Shown piece by piece: positions 1-5,081 of a stretch of 5,081 nucleotides of DNA. The DNA is taken from positions 1-5,081 of the forward strand of contig JAKAWF010000277.1 in NCBI GenBank assembly GCA_021817025.1. The letters run 5' to 3'. The first letter of the stretch is position 1. Every line of letters starts with the position of its first letter. A program made the position numbers and the translations under genes. The DNA is from a bacterium. Lineage in GTDB: Bacteria; Chloroflexota; Dormibacteria; UBA8260; Bog-877. The notes beneath the pieces were generated by a model. That model was not told the origin of the DNA and searched no databases. It saw nothing but the letters and a program-made list of their open reading frames with translations.

Positions 1-310
1 ACGCCCCCATCTCCAGGTTCTCCACCACCGTCATCGATGGGAAGACGTTGTTGACCTGGGGGACGTAGGCCATCCCACTGTTGGCGATGCGGTGGGGGGG
101 CAGATGGGTGACGTCGAGGCCGTCGACCTCGACGCGTCCCTCAACTTTCCGCAGCAGGCCGAAGAGCGACTTGAGGAAGGTGGACTTGCCGGCGCCGTTG
201 GGGCCCACGATGCTGACCACCTGGCCCGCGTCCGCCCGCATCGAGACGCCCTGCACGATGGGGACCTTGCCATAGCCGGCGGTCACCCCCTCAGCCAGCA
301 GCACGCTCAT
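1..310 (-). CDS. livF: LivF-type ABC transporter ATP-binding protein, branched-chain amino acid (HAAT) family, partial at 3' end
   Basis: This is the second nucleotide-binding subunit of a HAAT-family importer. It hydrolyses ATP on the cytoplasmic face to drive uptake by the LivH/LivM permease pair. Only the first 103 residues are in the window; LivF proteins are usually about 235 residues, so the signature motif, Walker B and H-loop lie beyond the left edge. Visible motifs are the Walker A GPNGAGKST at residues 36-44, the Q-loop glutamine Q85 in AYVPQ, and the N-terminal pattern GYGKVPIVQGVS, which is typical of LivF rather than LivG. The ATG start at 310 is preceded by a strong GGGAGGAGG Shine-Dalgarno at 316-324. 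It lies inside the end of livG (20-base overlap), so translational coupling is likely. The LivF assignment rests on sequence pattern and its place after livG. Confidence 0.93.
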   Translation of the reverse strand, partial: MSVLLAEGVTAGYGKVPIVQGVSMRADAGQVVSIVGPNGAGKSTFLKSLFGLLRKVEGRVEVDGLDVTHLPPHRIANSGMAYVPQVNNVFPSMTVVENLEMGA

Positions 311-1085
311 CGAGCCCTCCTCCCAGGTATGCCCGCACCACCTCGGGGTTCCGCCGCAACTCGGACATCTGACCCTCGGCAAGGGTGCGTCCGTAGGCCA
401 TCACCACCACCCGGTCACAGATCCTCTCCACCACGTCCAGGTTGTGCTCGACCAGCAGGAAGGTGATGCCGAGCTCATCACGGAGCCGGCGGATGTGCCC
501 GTCGAGGCGGGCGATCAGGGCCGGGTTGATCCCGGCCATGGGCTCATCCAGGAGCATGAACTTGGGCTCGGCCATGACCGCCCGCGCCAGCTCCAGCAGC
601 CGCTTCTCGCCACCGCTGAGGTTGGCGGCATACTCGTCGCGGAGGGAGAGCAGCCCGAAGGTCTCCAGCACCTCGACCGCCCGTGCGGCCAGGACCCGGT
701 CCTGCTCGCGCCCGACCGAGGGCCGGAAGAGCGCGTTCAAGAGATTCTCACCCCGCTGATGCGGCGGCGGCACCAGCAGGTTCTCCATCACCGTGAGCTG
801 GCCGAACTCGCGCGAGACCTGGTAGGTGCGCAGCAGGCCCAGGCGGGCGACCTTGAAGGCCTGCATCCGGCTGATGTCGATGCCGTCGAAGTGGATCGAC
901 CCCGCCTGGGTGCGCAGCGATCCCCCGATCAGGCCAACGACCGTGCTCTTGCCGGCGCCGTTGGGGCCGATCAGGGCGCTGATCGACCCCCGGGCGATCT
1001 CGAAGCTGCAGTCGTCGACTGCCCGGAAGCCACCGAAGGAATGGCTCAGGTGGGCGACCCGCAGGAAGTCATCAGAGGCTGGCAC
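291..1085 (-). CDS. livG: LivG-type ABC transporter ATP-binding protein, branched-chain amino acid (HAAT) family
   Basis: First ATPase subunit of the importer, 264 residues, close to the normal LivG length of about 250-260. Motifs in order: Walker A GPNGAGKST (40-48), Q-loop Q89 in RTYQVSREF, ABC signature LSGGE (156-160) followed by KRLLELARA, Walker B FMLLDEP (176-182), and H-loop H214 in LVEHNLDVV. The segment after Walker B (MAGINP) and the C-terminal AYGRTLAEG...NPEVVRAYLG are hallmarks of LivG and of the C-terminal domain of this ATPase family. The signature carries Glu instead of the more usual Gln, a common variation. The start is GTG at 1085, inside the last codons of livM (14-base overlap), with a GGAGGT Shine-Dalgarno at 1091-1096. 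The substrate of the whole transporter is not determined by this subunit. Confidence 0.96.
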   Translation of the reverse strand: MPASDDFLRVAHLSHSFGGFRAVDDCSFEIARGSISALIGPNGAGKSTVVGLIGGSLRTQAGSIHFDGIDISRMQAFKVARLGLLRTYQVSREFGQLTVMENLLVPPPHQRGENLLNALFRPSVGREQDRVLAARAVEVLETFGLLSLRDEYAANLSGGEKRLLELARAVMAEPKFMLLDEPMAGINPALIARLDGHIRRLRDELGITFLLVEHNLDVVERICDRVVVMAYGRTLAEGQMSELRRNPEVVRAYLGGGLDERAAG

Positions 1086-2079
1086 TTTCGACCTCCGGAG
1101 GGGGCGGCGTGCCGGGACGCAGCGGCAGCTGGTAGAAACGCCGCCGGGCCTCCGGGATGATCCCCTGCGGCCGGACCCAGAGGACCACGATCAGGGATCC
1201 CCCGATCAGCATGTTGCGGATCGTCGGGATCAGGGTGGGGTCAGCGGGAATGGCGGGGATGTAGCGGGTGGCCTCGTTGATCAGCACCGCCACCACGAAG
1301 GACCCGACCACCGCTCCCCAGTTGTTGCCCCTGCCCCCCACGATCAGCGCCGCGAAGACTATGAAGGTTTCTCCCGAGGTCCACCCGGCCGGGCTGAAGG
1401 CGCCGATGAAACCGATCAGGAGGGCCCCCCCGACGCCCGCCAGCACGGCGCCCATGGACATCGCGATCAGGCGCACCCGCACGGTGTCCTTGCCGAAGGT
1501 GTCGGCGGCGTCCTGGTCCTCTCGGATGGCCCGCATGGTCCGCCCCAAGGGGGAGTTGAGCATGCGTTGGGCGATGAACCAGCAGATCACCATCACCACC
1601 CCCGAGAAGACGACCCAGAGGTAGGTGAACTGGTTGGAGTTGAGGTTCAGGTACTGGCTGAAGGGCTGGGGGAGGCCCGCCAGGCCGTCGAACCCGTCGA
1701 ACAGCGGCGCGAAGTTGCCGACGAACCCGTAGATCACGGTGCCCGTGGCGAGCGTCACGATCGCCATGTAGTCGCTGCGCAGACGGTTGATGGCGATCAT
1801 CCCGACCACCAGGCCGAGCAGTCCGGCCGCCGCCGCCCCGGCGAGCAGGGCGATGGGGAAGGGGAGATTGAGGCCCAGAATCCACTCGAAACCGGCCTGG
1901 TTCTGCCCCTTCCCCAGCGCGAAGACCCCCGCGAAGTAGGCCCCGCAGGCGACGAAGGTGACGAAGGTGAAGTCCAGCACCCCCGCGTAGCCGAACTGGA
2001 TGTTGAGACCCCAGGTGAAGATGTTGTAGATGAAGAAGAAGACCAGCAGGGTGGCGAGGTACGGAAGTATCAGGTTCAA
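1072..2079 (-). CDS. livM: LivM-type ABC transporter permease, branched-chain amino acid (HAAT) family
   Basis: Inner-membrane permease that pairs with LivH to form the translocation path. From the chosen start it is 335 residues, normal for LivM. It is strongly hydrophobic with about eight to ten membrane segments. Family features seen are GLNIQFGYAGVLDF near the N terminus (24-37), the cytoplasmic coupling loop LGRTMRAIREDQDAADTFG (178-196) that contacts the ATPases, the VGGRGNNWGAVVG segment (247-259), and the terminal WVRPQGIIPE (301-310). No ATG lies near the expected N terminus. The frame stays open far upstream, but that part overlaps livH and does not look like protein of this family. 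I chose TTG at 2079, giving MNLILPYLATLL, because GGGGGAGGG sits 7 bases upstream. CTG at 2085 is the alternative. It follows livH by 2 bases and overlaps livG by 14. Confidence 0.93.
   Translation of the reverse strand: MNLILPYLATLLVFFFIYNIFTWGLNIQFGYAGVLDFTFVTFVACGAYFAGVFALGKGQNQAGFEWILGLNLPFPIALLAGAAAAGLLGLVVGMIAINRLRSDYMAIVTLATGTVIYGFVGNFAPLFDGFDGLAGLPQPFSQYLNLNSNQFTYLWVVFSGVVMVICWFIAQRMLNSPLGRTMRAIREDQDAADTFGKDTVRVRLIAMSMGAVLAGVGGALLIGFIGAFSPAGWTSGETFIVFAALIVGGRGNNWGAVVGSFVVAVLINEATRYIPAIPADPTLIPTIRNMLIGGSLIVVLWVRPQGIIPEARRRFYQLPLRPGTPPPPEVESASL
1091..1096 (-). promoter_or_regulatory. Ribosome binding site for livG (supports a GTG start)
   Basis: The minus strand reads GGAGGT followed by 5 bases (CGAAA) and then GTG at 1085. 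The near-perfect match to the anti-Shine-Dalgarno supports GTG as the true start even though it lies inside livM. Confidence 0.75.
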
Positions 2080-2081
2080 GT

Positions 2082-2957
2082 TCAGGCCCTCCCCCTCGAC
2101 TTGATCAGGCCCTGGGGCCGCAGCAGCAGCACCACGACCAGGGCCACGAAGGCGATGTCGTCCTTGTAGGCGGCACTGACCACCACCGCCGAGACCTCGG
2201 TGATGATCCCCAGCAGCAGCGCTCCCAGCATCGCCCCGTAGGGTTGCCCGATCCCACCCAGGATGACCGCCGCGAAGATCACGAACAGGAAGGTGCTGGC
2301 ACTGCTGGGGTTGAAGCTGACGGTGGTCACCGTGAGCGCGACCCCGGCCAGCCCCGCCAGGCAACCGGTCAGGAACCAAGTCCAGGTGGTGATCCGATCG
2401 GTGTCGATCCCGCTCACCTGGGCCAGGTCCTTGTTGTCCGACATGGCTCGCATCGCCTTGCCCAGGACGGTCCTGGTCAGCATGAGATGCACCCCCAGCA
2501 TCACCACCACCGACAGTCCGATGATCAGGAGCTGGCTTGGGGTCAGGGAGAAGGGGCCCAGGGCCAGGGGGCCGCCGACCGGGATGTTGTAGGTCTGGAA
2601 GCCCGGCCCCCAGATCGCCTCGATCACGTTGCTGATCATCATCGACAGTCCAAAGGTCACGATCAGGAGATAGAAGAGCGGCGCCTGGCGGTCCACGAAG
2701 TGCTTCATCACGGCCCGCGCCACCACCACCGCCACCACCCCCATCAGCAGGCAGCCCAGGGCCGCCGCCAGGAGGAAGTTCAGGTGGGCCACGCTGCTCA
2801 GAGTCCAGGTGAAGTACGCCGCCAGGATCAGGAAGGTGCCGTAGGCGAAGTTGATGTAGTTGGTGACTCCGAACTGGAGGGTCAGGCCCACCGAGCCCAG
2901 CGCCAGGACCGACGCCGTCACCAGCCCGAAGCCCGCGGCCTGGAGAATCAGACTCAT
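2082..2957 (-). CDS. livH: LivH-type ABC transporter permease, branched-chain amino acid (HAAT) family
   Basis: Inner-membrane permease, 291 residues, matching the usual LivH length. The N terminus GFGLVTASVLALGSVGLTLQFGVTNYINFAYG (9-40) is the classic LivH opening. Later come the cytoplasmic coupling loop GKAMRAMSDNKDLAQVSGID (156-175), the VILGGIGQPYGAMLGALLLG stretch (221-240) and a C-terminal LLLRPQGLIKSRGRA (277-291). About eight hydrophobic segments are visible. The ATG at 2957 gives the expected N terminus, but the bases just upstream (CACGGTGTCGCG) contain no good Shine-Dalgarno. The ATG overlaps the stop of a 26-codon frame (ATGA), so translation may depend on coupling. It is the first transporter gene, 159 bases after the GntR gene on the same strand. 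Confidence 0.96.
   Translation of the reverse strand: MSLILQAAGFGLVTASVLALGSVGLTLQFGVTNYINFAYGTFLILAAYFTWTLSSVAHLNFLLAAALGCLLMGVVAVVVARAVMKHFVDRQAPLFYLLIVTFGLSMMISNVIEAIWGPGFQTYNIPVGGPLALGPFSLTPSQLLIIGLSVVVMLGVHLMLTRTVLGKAMRAMSDNKDLAQVSGIDTDRITTWTWFLTGCLAGLAGVALTVTTVSFNPSSASTFLFVIFAAVILGGIGQPYGAMLGALLLGIITEVSAVVVSAAYKDDIAFVALVVVLLLRPQGLIKSRGRA
2087..2095 (-). promoter_or_regulatory. Ribosome binding site for livM (decides a TTG start)
   Basis: The minus strand reads GGGGGAGGG, a good Shine-Dalgarno, ending 7 bases before TTG at 2079-2077. It lies within the last codons of livH. The other possible start, CTG at 2085-2083, would sit only one base from it, so TTG is preferred. Confidence 0.6.
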
Positions 2958-3034
2958 CGCGACACCGTGCCGGGACAGGCGATGATCGTGGGATCGACCC
3001 AGGGTTGCCGGGCGAGGGTGGAACCGGTACTCAC
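2954..3034 (-). CDS. Possible 26-residue leader peptide or small ORF ahead of livH
   Basis: A 26-codon frame with GTG start and TGA stop in the gntR-livH spacer. Its product begins MSTGSTLARQPWVDP and contains one Cys; I recognise no family. Two things make it worth noting. Its stop overlaps the livH ATG (ATGA), and its GTG overlaps the stop of another small frame (GTGA), so it could couple livH translation to upstream ribosomes. A weak AAGGG lies about 10 bases before the GTG. Such overlaps can arise by chance in GC-rich DNA, and the peptide has no other support. It could equally be spacer or the remains of a lost gene. Confidence 0.22.
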   Translation of the reverse strand: MSTGSTLARQPWVDPTIIACPGTVSR

Positions 3035-3105
3035 GGCCGCGCCCTTTCCGCCCCCGGCGGCTGGCCGGTCAGGACCTCGGCTCCGGCGAATCCGAGCTGG
3101 GTCAT
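3031..3105 (-). CDS. Possible 24-residue small ORF directly after the GntR gene
   Basis: An ATG at 3105, 11 bases beyond the GntR stop, opens a 24-codon frame whose product begins MTQLGFAGAEVLTG and ends at a TGA overlapping the next GTG. The frame is open further back to 3126, where a GTG at 3123 would overlap the GntR stop and give 30 residues (adding MLSWIE). There is no strong Shine-Dalgarno before either start. The product matches no family I know. It is either a coupling peptide, a decayed gene tail or chance. Confidence 0.18.
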   Translation of the reverse strand: MTQLGFAGAEVLTGQPPGAERARP

Positions 3106-3116
3106 CTCGATCCAAC

Positions 3117-3875
3117 TCAGCACAGGTCAGCCAGCGCGGGCCGCAACCTGGCGGTGCCGGGACGGCCCGCTGGGGCGGCGAGCTCGCCGCTGGCCTTGTC
3201 AGTCAGCGCCTTGAGCAGGAATGAACCCTCCCGCTGCACGTGGGCCCGCATGGCGCGTTCCGCAGCGGCGGGACTTCCCTCCAGGATCGCCTCCGCCACC
3301 CGCCTGTGCTCTTGACGGGCCGAGTCCTGGCGCTCCCGGCTCTCGACCGCGGTCGCCAACCGGTACCGGACGATGTGGTCGTGGAGCTTCTCCAACAGAT
3401 CGGCGGCGCGCAGGTTGTCGGCCACCTCGCTGATCCGCCGGTGGAATCGCTCCCCCAGAATGATGACCGAGGACGAGTGGTCGGCCAGGCGATCCGCCTC
3501 GTCTAGGATCGAGACCAGCTCTCGGGCGTTGTGCATGGTGGCCCGGTGCGCCGCTTCGCGGGCGGCGAGCGACTCCAGGGCCATCCGGACGGCGTAGAGT
3601 TCGCGCACGTCCCGGGCGTCCACGCCGGCGACCACCAGGCCGCCGTTGGGGAGTCGCTTGACAAATCCATCCGCCTTGAGAGCGCGCAGAGCCTCGCGCA
3701 CCGGGGTGCGGCTCACCGACAGATGCAAAGCCAGCTCAGGCTCGAGCAGCCGCGCCGAGGGGGCCAGTTCGTGGTTCACGACGGCTTCTCGCAGAAGCCG
3801 GTAGACAACCTGGGCCGCCGACTCCCGTCGCACCAGCGGCACCGACAACCAGTCTCCCGGATGCTGGTCAGTCAT
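3117..3875 (-). CDS. GntR family transcriptional regulator, FadR subfamily with FCD ligand-binding domain
   Basis: A 252-residue DNA-binding regulator, normal size being 220-250. The N-terminal winged helix-turn-helix covers about residues 17-85, with the diagnostic LEPELALHLSVSRTPVREAL (44-63) and the wing RLPNGGLVV. The remainder is the all-helical FCD effector domain. The FCD metal-site histidines are visible as H145 (RFH), H190 (QEH) and H212 (RAH), but the Asp expected four residues before the first His is Gly141. The last 25 residues or so (AAPAGRPGTARLRP) look like an unstructured tail. ATG at 3875 is chosen because AAGGAGG precedes it; an in-frame GTG at 3908 is less likely. As the first gene before the importer and co-directional with it, it probably senses the transported compound or a derivative and controls its own promoter and the operon. 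The ligand is unknown. Confidence 0.93.
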   Translation of the reverse strand: MTDQHPGDWLSVPLVRRESAAQVVYRLLREAVVNHELAPSARLLEPELALHLSVSRTPVREALRALKADGFVKRLPNGGLVVAGVDARDVRELYAVRMALESLAAREAAHRATMHNARELVSILDEADRLADHSSSVIILGERFHRRISEVADNLRAADLLEKLHDHIVRYRLATAVESRERQDSARQEHRRVAEAILEGSPAAAERAMRAHVQREGSFLLKALTDKASGELAAPAGRPGTARLRPALADLC

Positions 3876-3879
3876 TTCC

Positions 3880-3886
3880 CCTCCTT
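3880..3886 (-). promoter_or_regulatory. Ribosome binding site for the GntR gene
   Basis: The minus strand reads AAGGAGG, then GGAA, then ATG at 3875. This strong match places the start at 3875 rather than at the GTG 33 bases upstream. Confidence 0.75.
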
Positions 3887-3921
3887 GAGTCCACGGTCCA
3901 ACTCTCAACCGACTGGAAGGA

Positions 3922-3941
3922 CCTTGGGCCGCTGCCCAAGG
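3922..3941 (-). promoter_or_regulatory. Perfect 8-bp stem, 4-base loop hairpin in the GntR gene leader
   Basis: CCTTGGGC (3922-3929) and GCCCAAGG (3934-3941) are perfect inverted repeats around CGCT. The element lies between the inferred promoter and the GntR start codon, about 47 bases before the ATG. No T-run follows on the minus strand, so it is not a standard intrinsic terminator. It could stabilise or attenuate the leader, or be a second protein-binding palindrome. Confidence 0.45.
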
Positions 3942-3951
3942 GATCTACGGC

Positions 3952-3977
3952 GTGCATGTATACCACAACACATGCAC
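3952..3977. promoter_or_regulatory. Candidate operator: perfect inverted repeat upstream of the GntR gene
   Basis: Arms GTGCATGT (3952-3959) and ACATGCAC (3970-3977) are exact reverse complements separated by 10 bases. The left arm runs into the palindrome GTATAC (3958-3963), so the minus strand reads TGGTATACAT. This resembles the general T-GT-(N)-AC-A pattern bound by FadR-type GntR proteins. The element overlaps the inferred -10 of the GntR gene, as expected for an autorepression site. That the encoded GntR protein binds here is an inference. Confidence 0.55.
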
Positions 3978-3986
3978 ACCTGTCTG
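3957..3986 (-). promoter_or_regulatory. Inferred promoter of the GntR gene (and possibly the whole operon)
   Basis: On the minus strand an extended -10, TGGTATACA (hexamer TATACA at 3962-3957, TG at 3965-3964), lies 18 bases from a weak -35, CAGACA (3986-3981). The match is partial (4 of 6 for the -35). Transcription would begin near 3950, leaving a leader of about 75 bases that contains the 3922-3941 hairpin. Confidence 0.4.
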
Positions 3987-4474
3987 CCTCCGGCCGACGC
4001 GAGTCCGGCCAGACCTACTCAAAGGCACGCTCAACGGTCCTGGGCGACCCATCTCGGCCTCCGACGCCAATCGTCGGCAGGTCGGCGGGGCCCGCCCGGA
4101 GCCCCGGGCCCAGATCGGGCACCAATCCGGCGCCGGCCGCCAGGGCCACCCGGGGGAGGTGTCAGCGGACTTGCCGAGGTCCCCCACCCTGCCCGCCGAC
4201 GTCACCACCCGGGGACTCACCCGGTACTCCTTCCAGGTGGCGGCCCACCTCTCCTGTGGCTAGCGGGAGCGGCTGGCCCAGGTGCCGGGGAACCGGGCTG
4301 GCGCCCACCCCACCTGCTTGGATCCAGCCGGGGGCGGCCCCGACCTCGACGGGCGCCTCCCCCCGCCAGCCCCCGCCGCTGTACCGGGCCGCCCGAGGCT
4401 GCGCTCGGATCCCGACACCGTTGCCACTGCAAGGATGGAACCGAGTGAACGCCAGGGACCGCCCTTGGGAACGG
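3987..4474. other. Intergenic region of about 490 bases with no convincing gene
   Basis: This stretch separates the SQR-like gene from the GntR promoter. Open frames exist on both strands but they are rich in Arg, Pro and Gly, lack recognisable domains and have no good start context, as expected for non-coding GC-rich DNA. Short GC-rich inverted repeats are present, for example CGGGG/CCCCG at 4329-4342 and CCGAG/CTCGG at 4393-4408. None is followed by a T-run that would make it a clear terminator. I see no tRNA, IS end or CRISPR-like repeat. Confidence 0.6.
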
Positions 4475-5081
4475 TCACCACCCGAGGGAGGTGGGCATGC
4501 GCCGGCCGCGCCGTGCGTGCCACAGGTAGGCGCGCTCGAAGACGCGCTTGGCGACCAGCCACCGGCGCCCCTCGGACACGGTCGGGATCCGGTCGCGGGG
4601 CGGGCGCACCGGGTCGACGGCCAGGTAGACGCCGCGGTCGCCCATGTCGAGCACGCAGCGGGCGGAGATCTCGGCGGTTGCCCCCTGGCGTCCCTCGATC
4701 CGGGCCGCGATGTCCCGGGCCGCGATCACCGCCATCTGCTCGGTCATGTGCCCGGTCTTCGGGAAGTTGACCGGCACCGCCGTCTCCTCCACCGGCGGGA
4801 GGGCGATCGCCACCCCGACCGCGTAGACCCCGTCCAGGCTCGGCTGGCGGTAGTGGTCGTCGACGGGGATGAAGCCCTTCAGGTTGGCGAGCCGGGGAGT
4901 GGCCGCCACCACCGCGACCCCGGCGAGCGGGGGAATGACGATGGAGAGGATCGAGGGAATGGGCCCAGATCCACCCACCTCGACGGCGCTGTCGGTGATC
5001 TTGGTGACCGCCGCCGAGGTGCGGTACGAAATGTCTCGCTCTTCGAAGGCGCCCTCCAGCAGTTGGCGGATCTTCCCCGCC
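4475..5081 (-). CDS. Sulfide:quinone oxidoreductase-like FAD-dependent pyridine nucleotide-disulfide oxidoreductase, C-terminal part (5' end outside window)
   Basis: 201 codons plus stop are visible, open to the right edge; the family is usually about 380-430 residues, so roughly half is missing. SQR enzymes are peripheral membrane flavoproteins that oxidise sulfide and pass electrons to quinone. The match is to the C-terminal half, in visible-residue numbering: VIPPLAGV (48-55) like the family IPPFRG segment, GFIPVDDHYR (69-78), the FAD/quinone-site stretch GVYAVGVAIALPPVEETAVP (84-103), FPKTGHMTEQMA (106-117), and CVLDMGDRG (142-150). A basic, aromatic tail GRRWLVAKRVFERAYLWHARRGRR (171-194) is likely an amphipathic membrane anchor. 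GTG at 4978 is internal to these conserved blocks and is not the start. The position equivalent to the third redox Cys of SQRs appears to be Ala65 (LANLKGF), so sulfide as substrate is uncertain. It could be another quinone-reducing flavoprotein of this family. Same strand as gntR but separated by about 600 bases. Confidence 0.82.
   Translation of the reverse strand, partial: AGKIRQLLEGAFEERDISYRTSAAVTKITDSAVEVGGSGPIPSILSIVIPPLAGVAVVAATPRLANLKGFIPVDDHYRQPSLDGVYAVGVAIALPPVEETAVPVNFPKTGHMTEQMAVIAARDIAARIEGRQGATAEISARCVLDMGDRGVYLAVDPVRPPRDRIPTVSEGRRWLVAKRVFERAYLWHARRGRRMPTSLGW

Noticed and set aside
444..1160. Plus-strand open frame of 238 codons opposite livG
   Set aside because: Antisense to a complete ABC ATPase with all motifs intact; no domain or ribosome binding site of its own.
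826..2169. Long plus-strand open frame (447 codons) opposite livM and livG
   Set aside because: It is antisense to clearly conserved permease and ATPase genes. Its product is low-complexity Gly/Asp/His/Arg-rich sequence with no domain, the usual shadow frame of GC-rich genes.
2080..2379. N-terminal extension of livM to give a 435-residue protein
   Set aside because: The extension lies wholly over livH, is Gly/Arg/Ala/His-rich and lacks homology features; the conserved LivM start lies at about 2079.
2244..3224. Plus-strand open frame of 326 codons opposite livH
   Set aside because: The product is rich in Gln, His, Arg and Gly with no recognisable fold, and it mirrors the codon pattern of livH on the other strand.
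3952..4263. Plus-strand open frame of 103 codons in the gap upstream of gntR
   Set aside because: Its start lies within the palindrome, there is no Shine-Dalgarno, and the Arg/Pro/Gly-rich product shows no domain.
4457..4476. GACCG/CGGTC hairpin at the end of the SQR-like gene as a terminator
   Set aside because: The stem is only 5 bp, it overlaps the stop codon and no T-run follows on the minus strand, so it is not distinguishable from chance.
4260..4562. Minus-strand open frame of 100 codons overlapping the end of the SQR-like gene
   Set aside because: Out of frame with the conserved flavoprotein and composed of Arg/Gly/Pro-rich sequence without recognisable features.
4803..4820. Loss of the flavoprotein Asp in the AVGVA motif (usually G-D in this superfamily) as a defect
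   Set aside because: SQR-type members commonly have a non-Asp residue here followed by A-I-x-x-P-P-V-E, so the valine is probably normal for the subfamily.
4876..4978. GTG at 4978 as the start of a short 167-residue protein
   Set aside because: The frame continues upstream to the window edge with sequence that fits the same flavoprotein family, so the GTG is an internal valine codon.

Overview
The window is a GC-rich (roughly two-thirds G+C by eye) bacterial segment in which every supported gene lies on the minus strand. The high G+C, GTG/TTG start codons, strong Shine-Dalgarno motifs and tightly overlapping genes fit an actinobacterium or a similarly GC-rich lineage such as Chloroflexota or Dormibacterota. 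The sequence alone does not fix the taxon.

Read in the direction of transcription (right to left), the window opens with the C-terminal 201 residues of a membrane-associated flavoprotein of the sulfide:quinone oxidoreductase type (4475-5081, 5' end outside the window). A gap of about 600 bases follows with no convincing gene. Its left part holds a likely promoter, a perfect 8+8 bp inverted repeat and a leader hairpin, all belonging to the next gene. That gene is a GntR-type regulator of the FadR/FCD subfamily (3117-3875).

After a 159-base spacer that carries two tiny stop/start-overlapping reading frames, there is a compact branched-chain-amino-acid-type (HAAT) ABC transporter operon: livH permease (2082-2957), livM permease (1072-2079), livG ATPase (291-1085) and the N-terminal 103 residues of livF ATPase (1-310, continuing past the left edge). 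livH and livM are 2 bases apart, and livM/livG and livG/livF overlap, so the four are very probably co-transcribed and translationally coupled. The periplasmic or lipoprotein substrate-binding protein is absent from the window.

The likely logic is that the GntR regulator, encoded just upstream and in the same direction, senses the imported compound or a metabolite of it. It would control its own promoter and, by read-through, the importer. The substrate cannot be read from the permeases and ATPases: this family imports branched-chain amino acids but also amides, urea and aromatic or other carboxylic acids. I see no clearly new system. The best leads are the palindrome over the gntR promoter, the altered metal-site residue in the regulator, the mini-ORF chain ahead of livH, and an SQR-like protein that seems to lack a catalytic cysteine.
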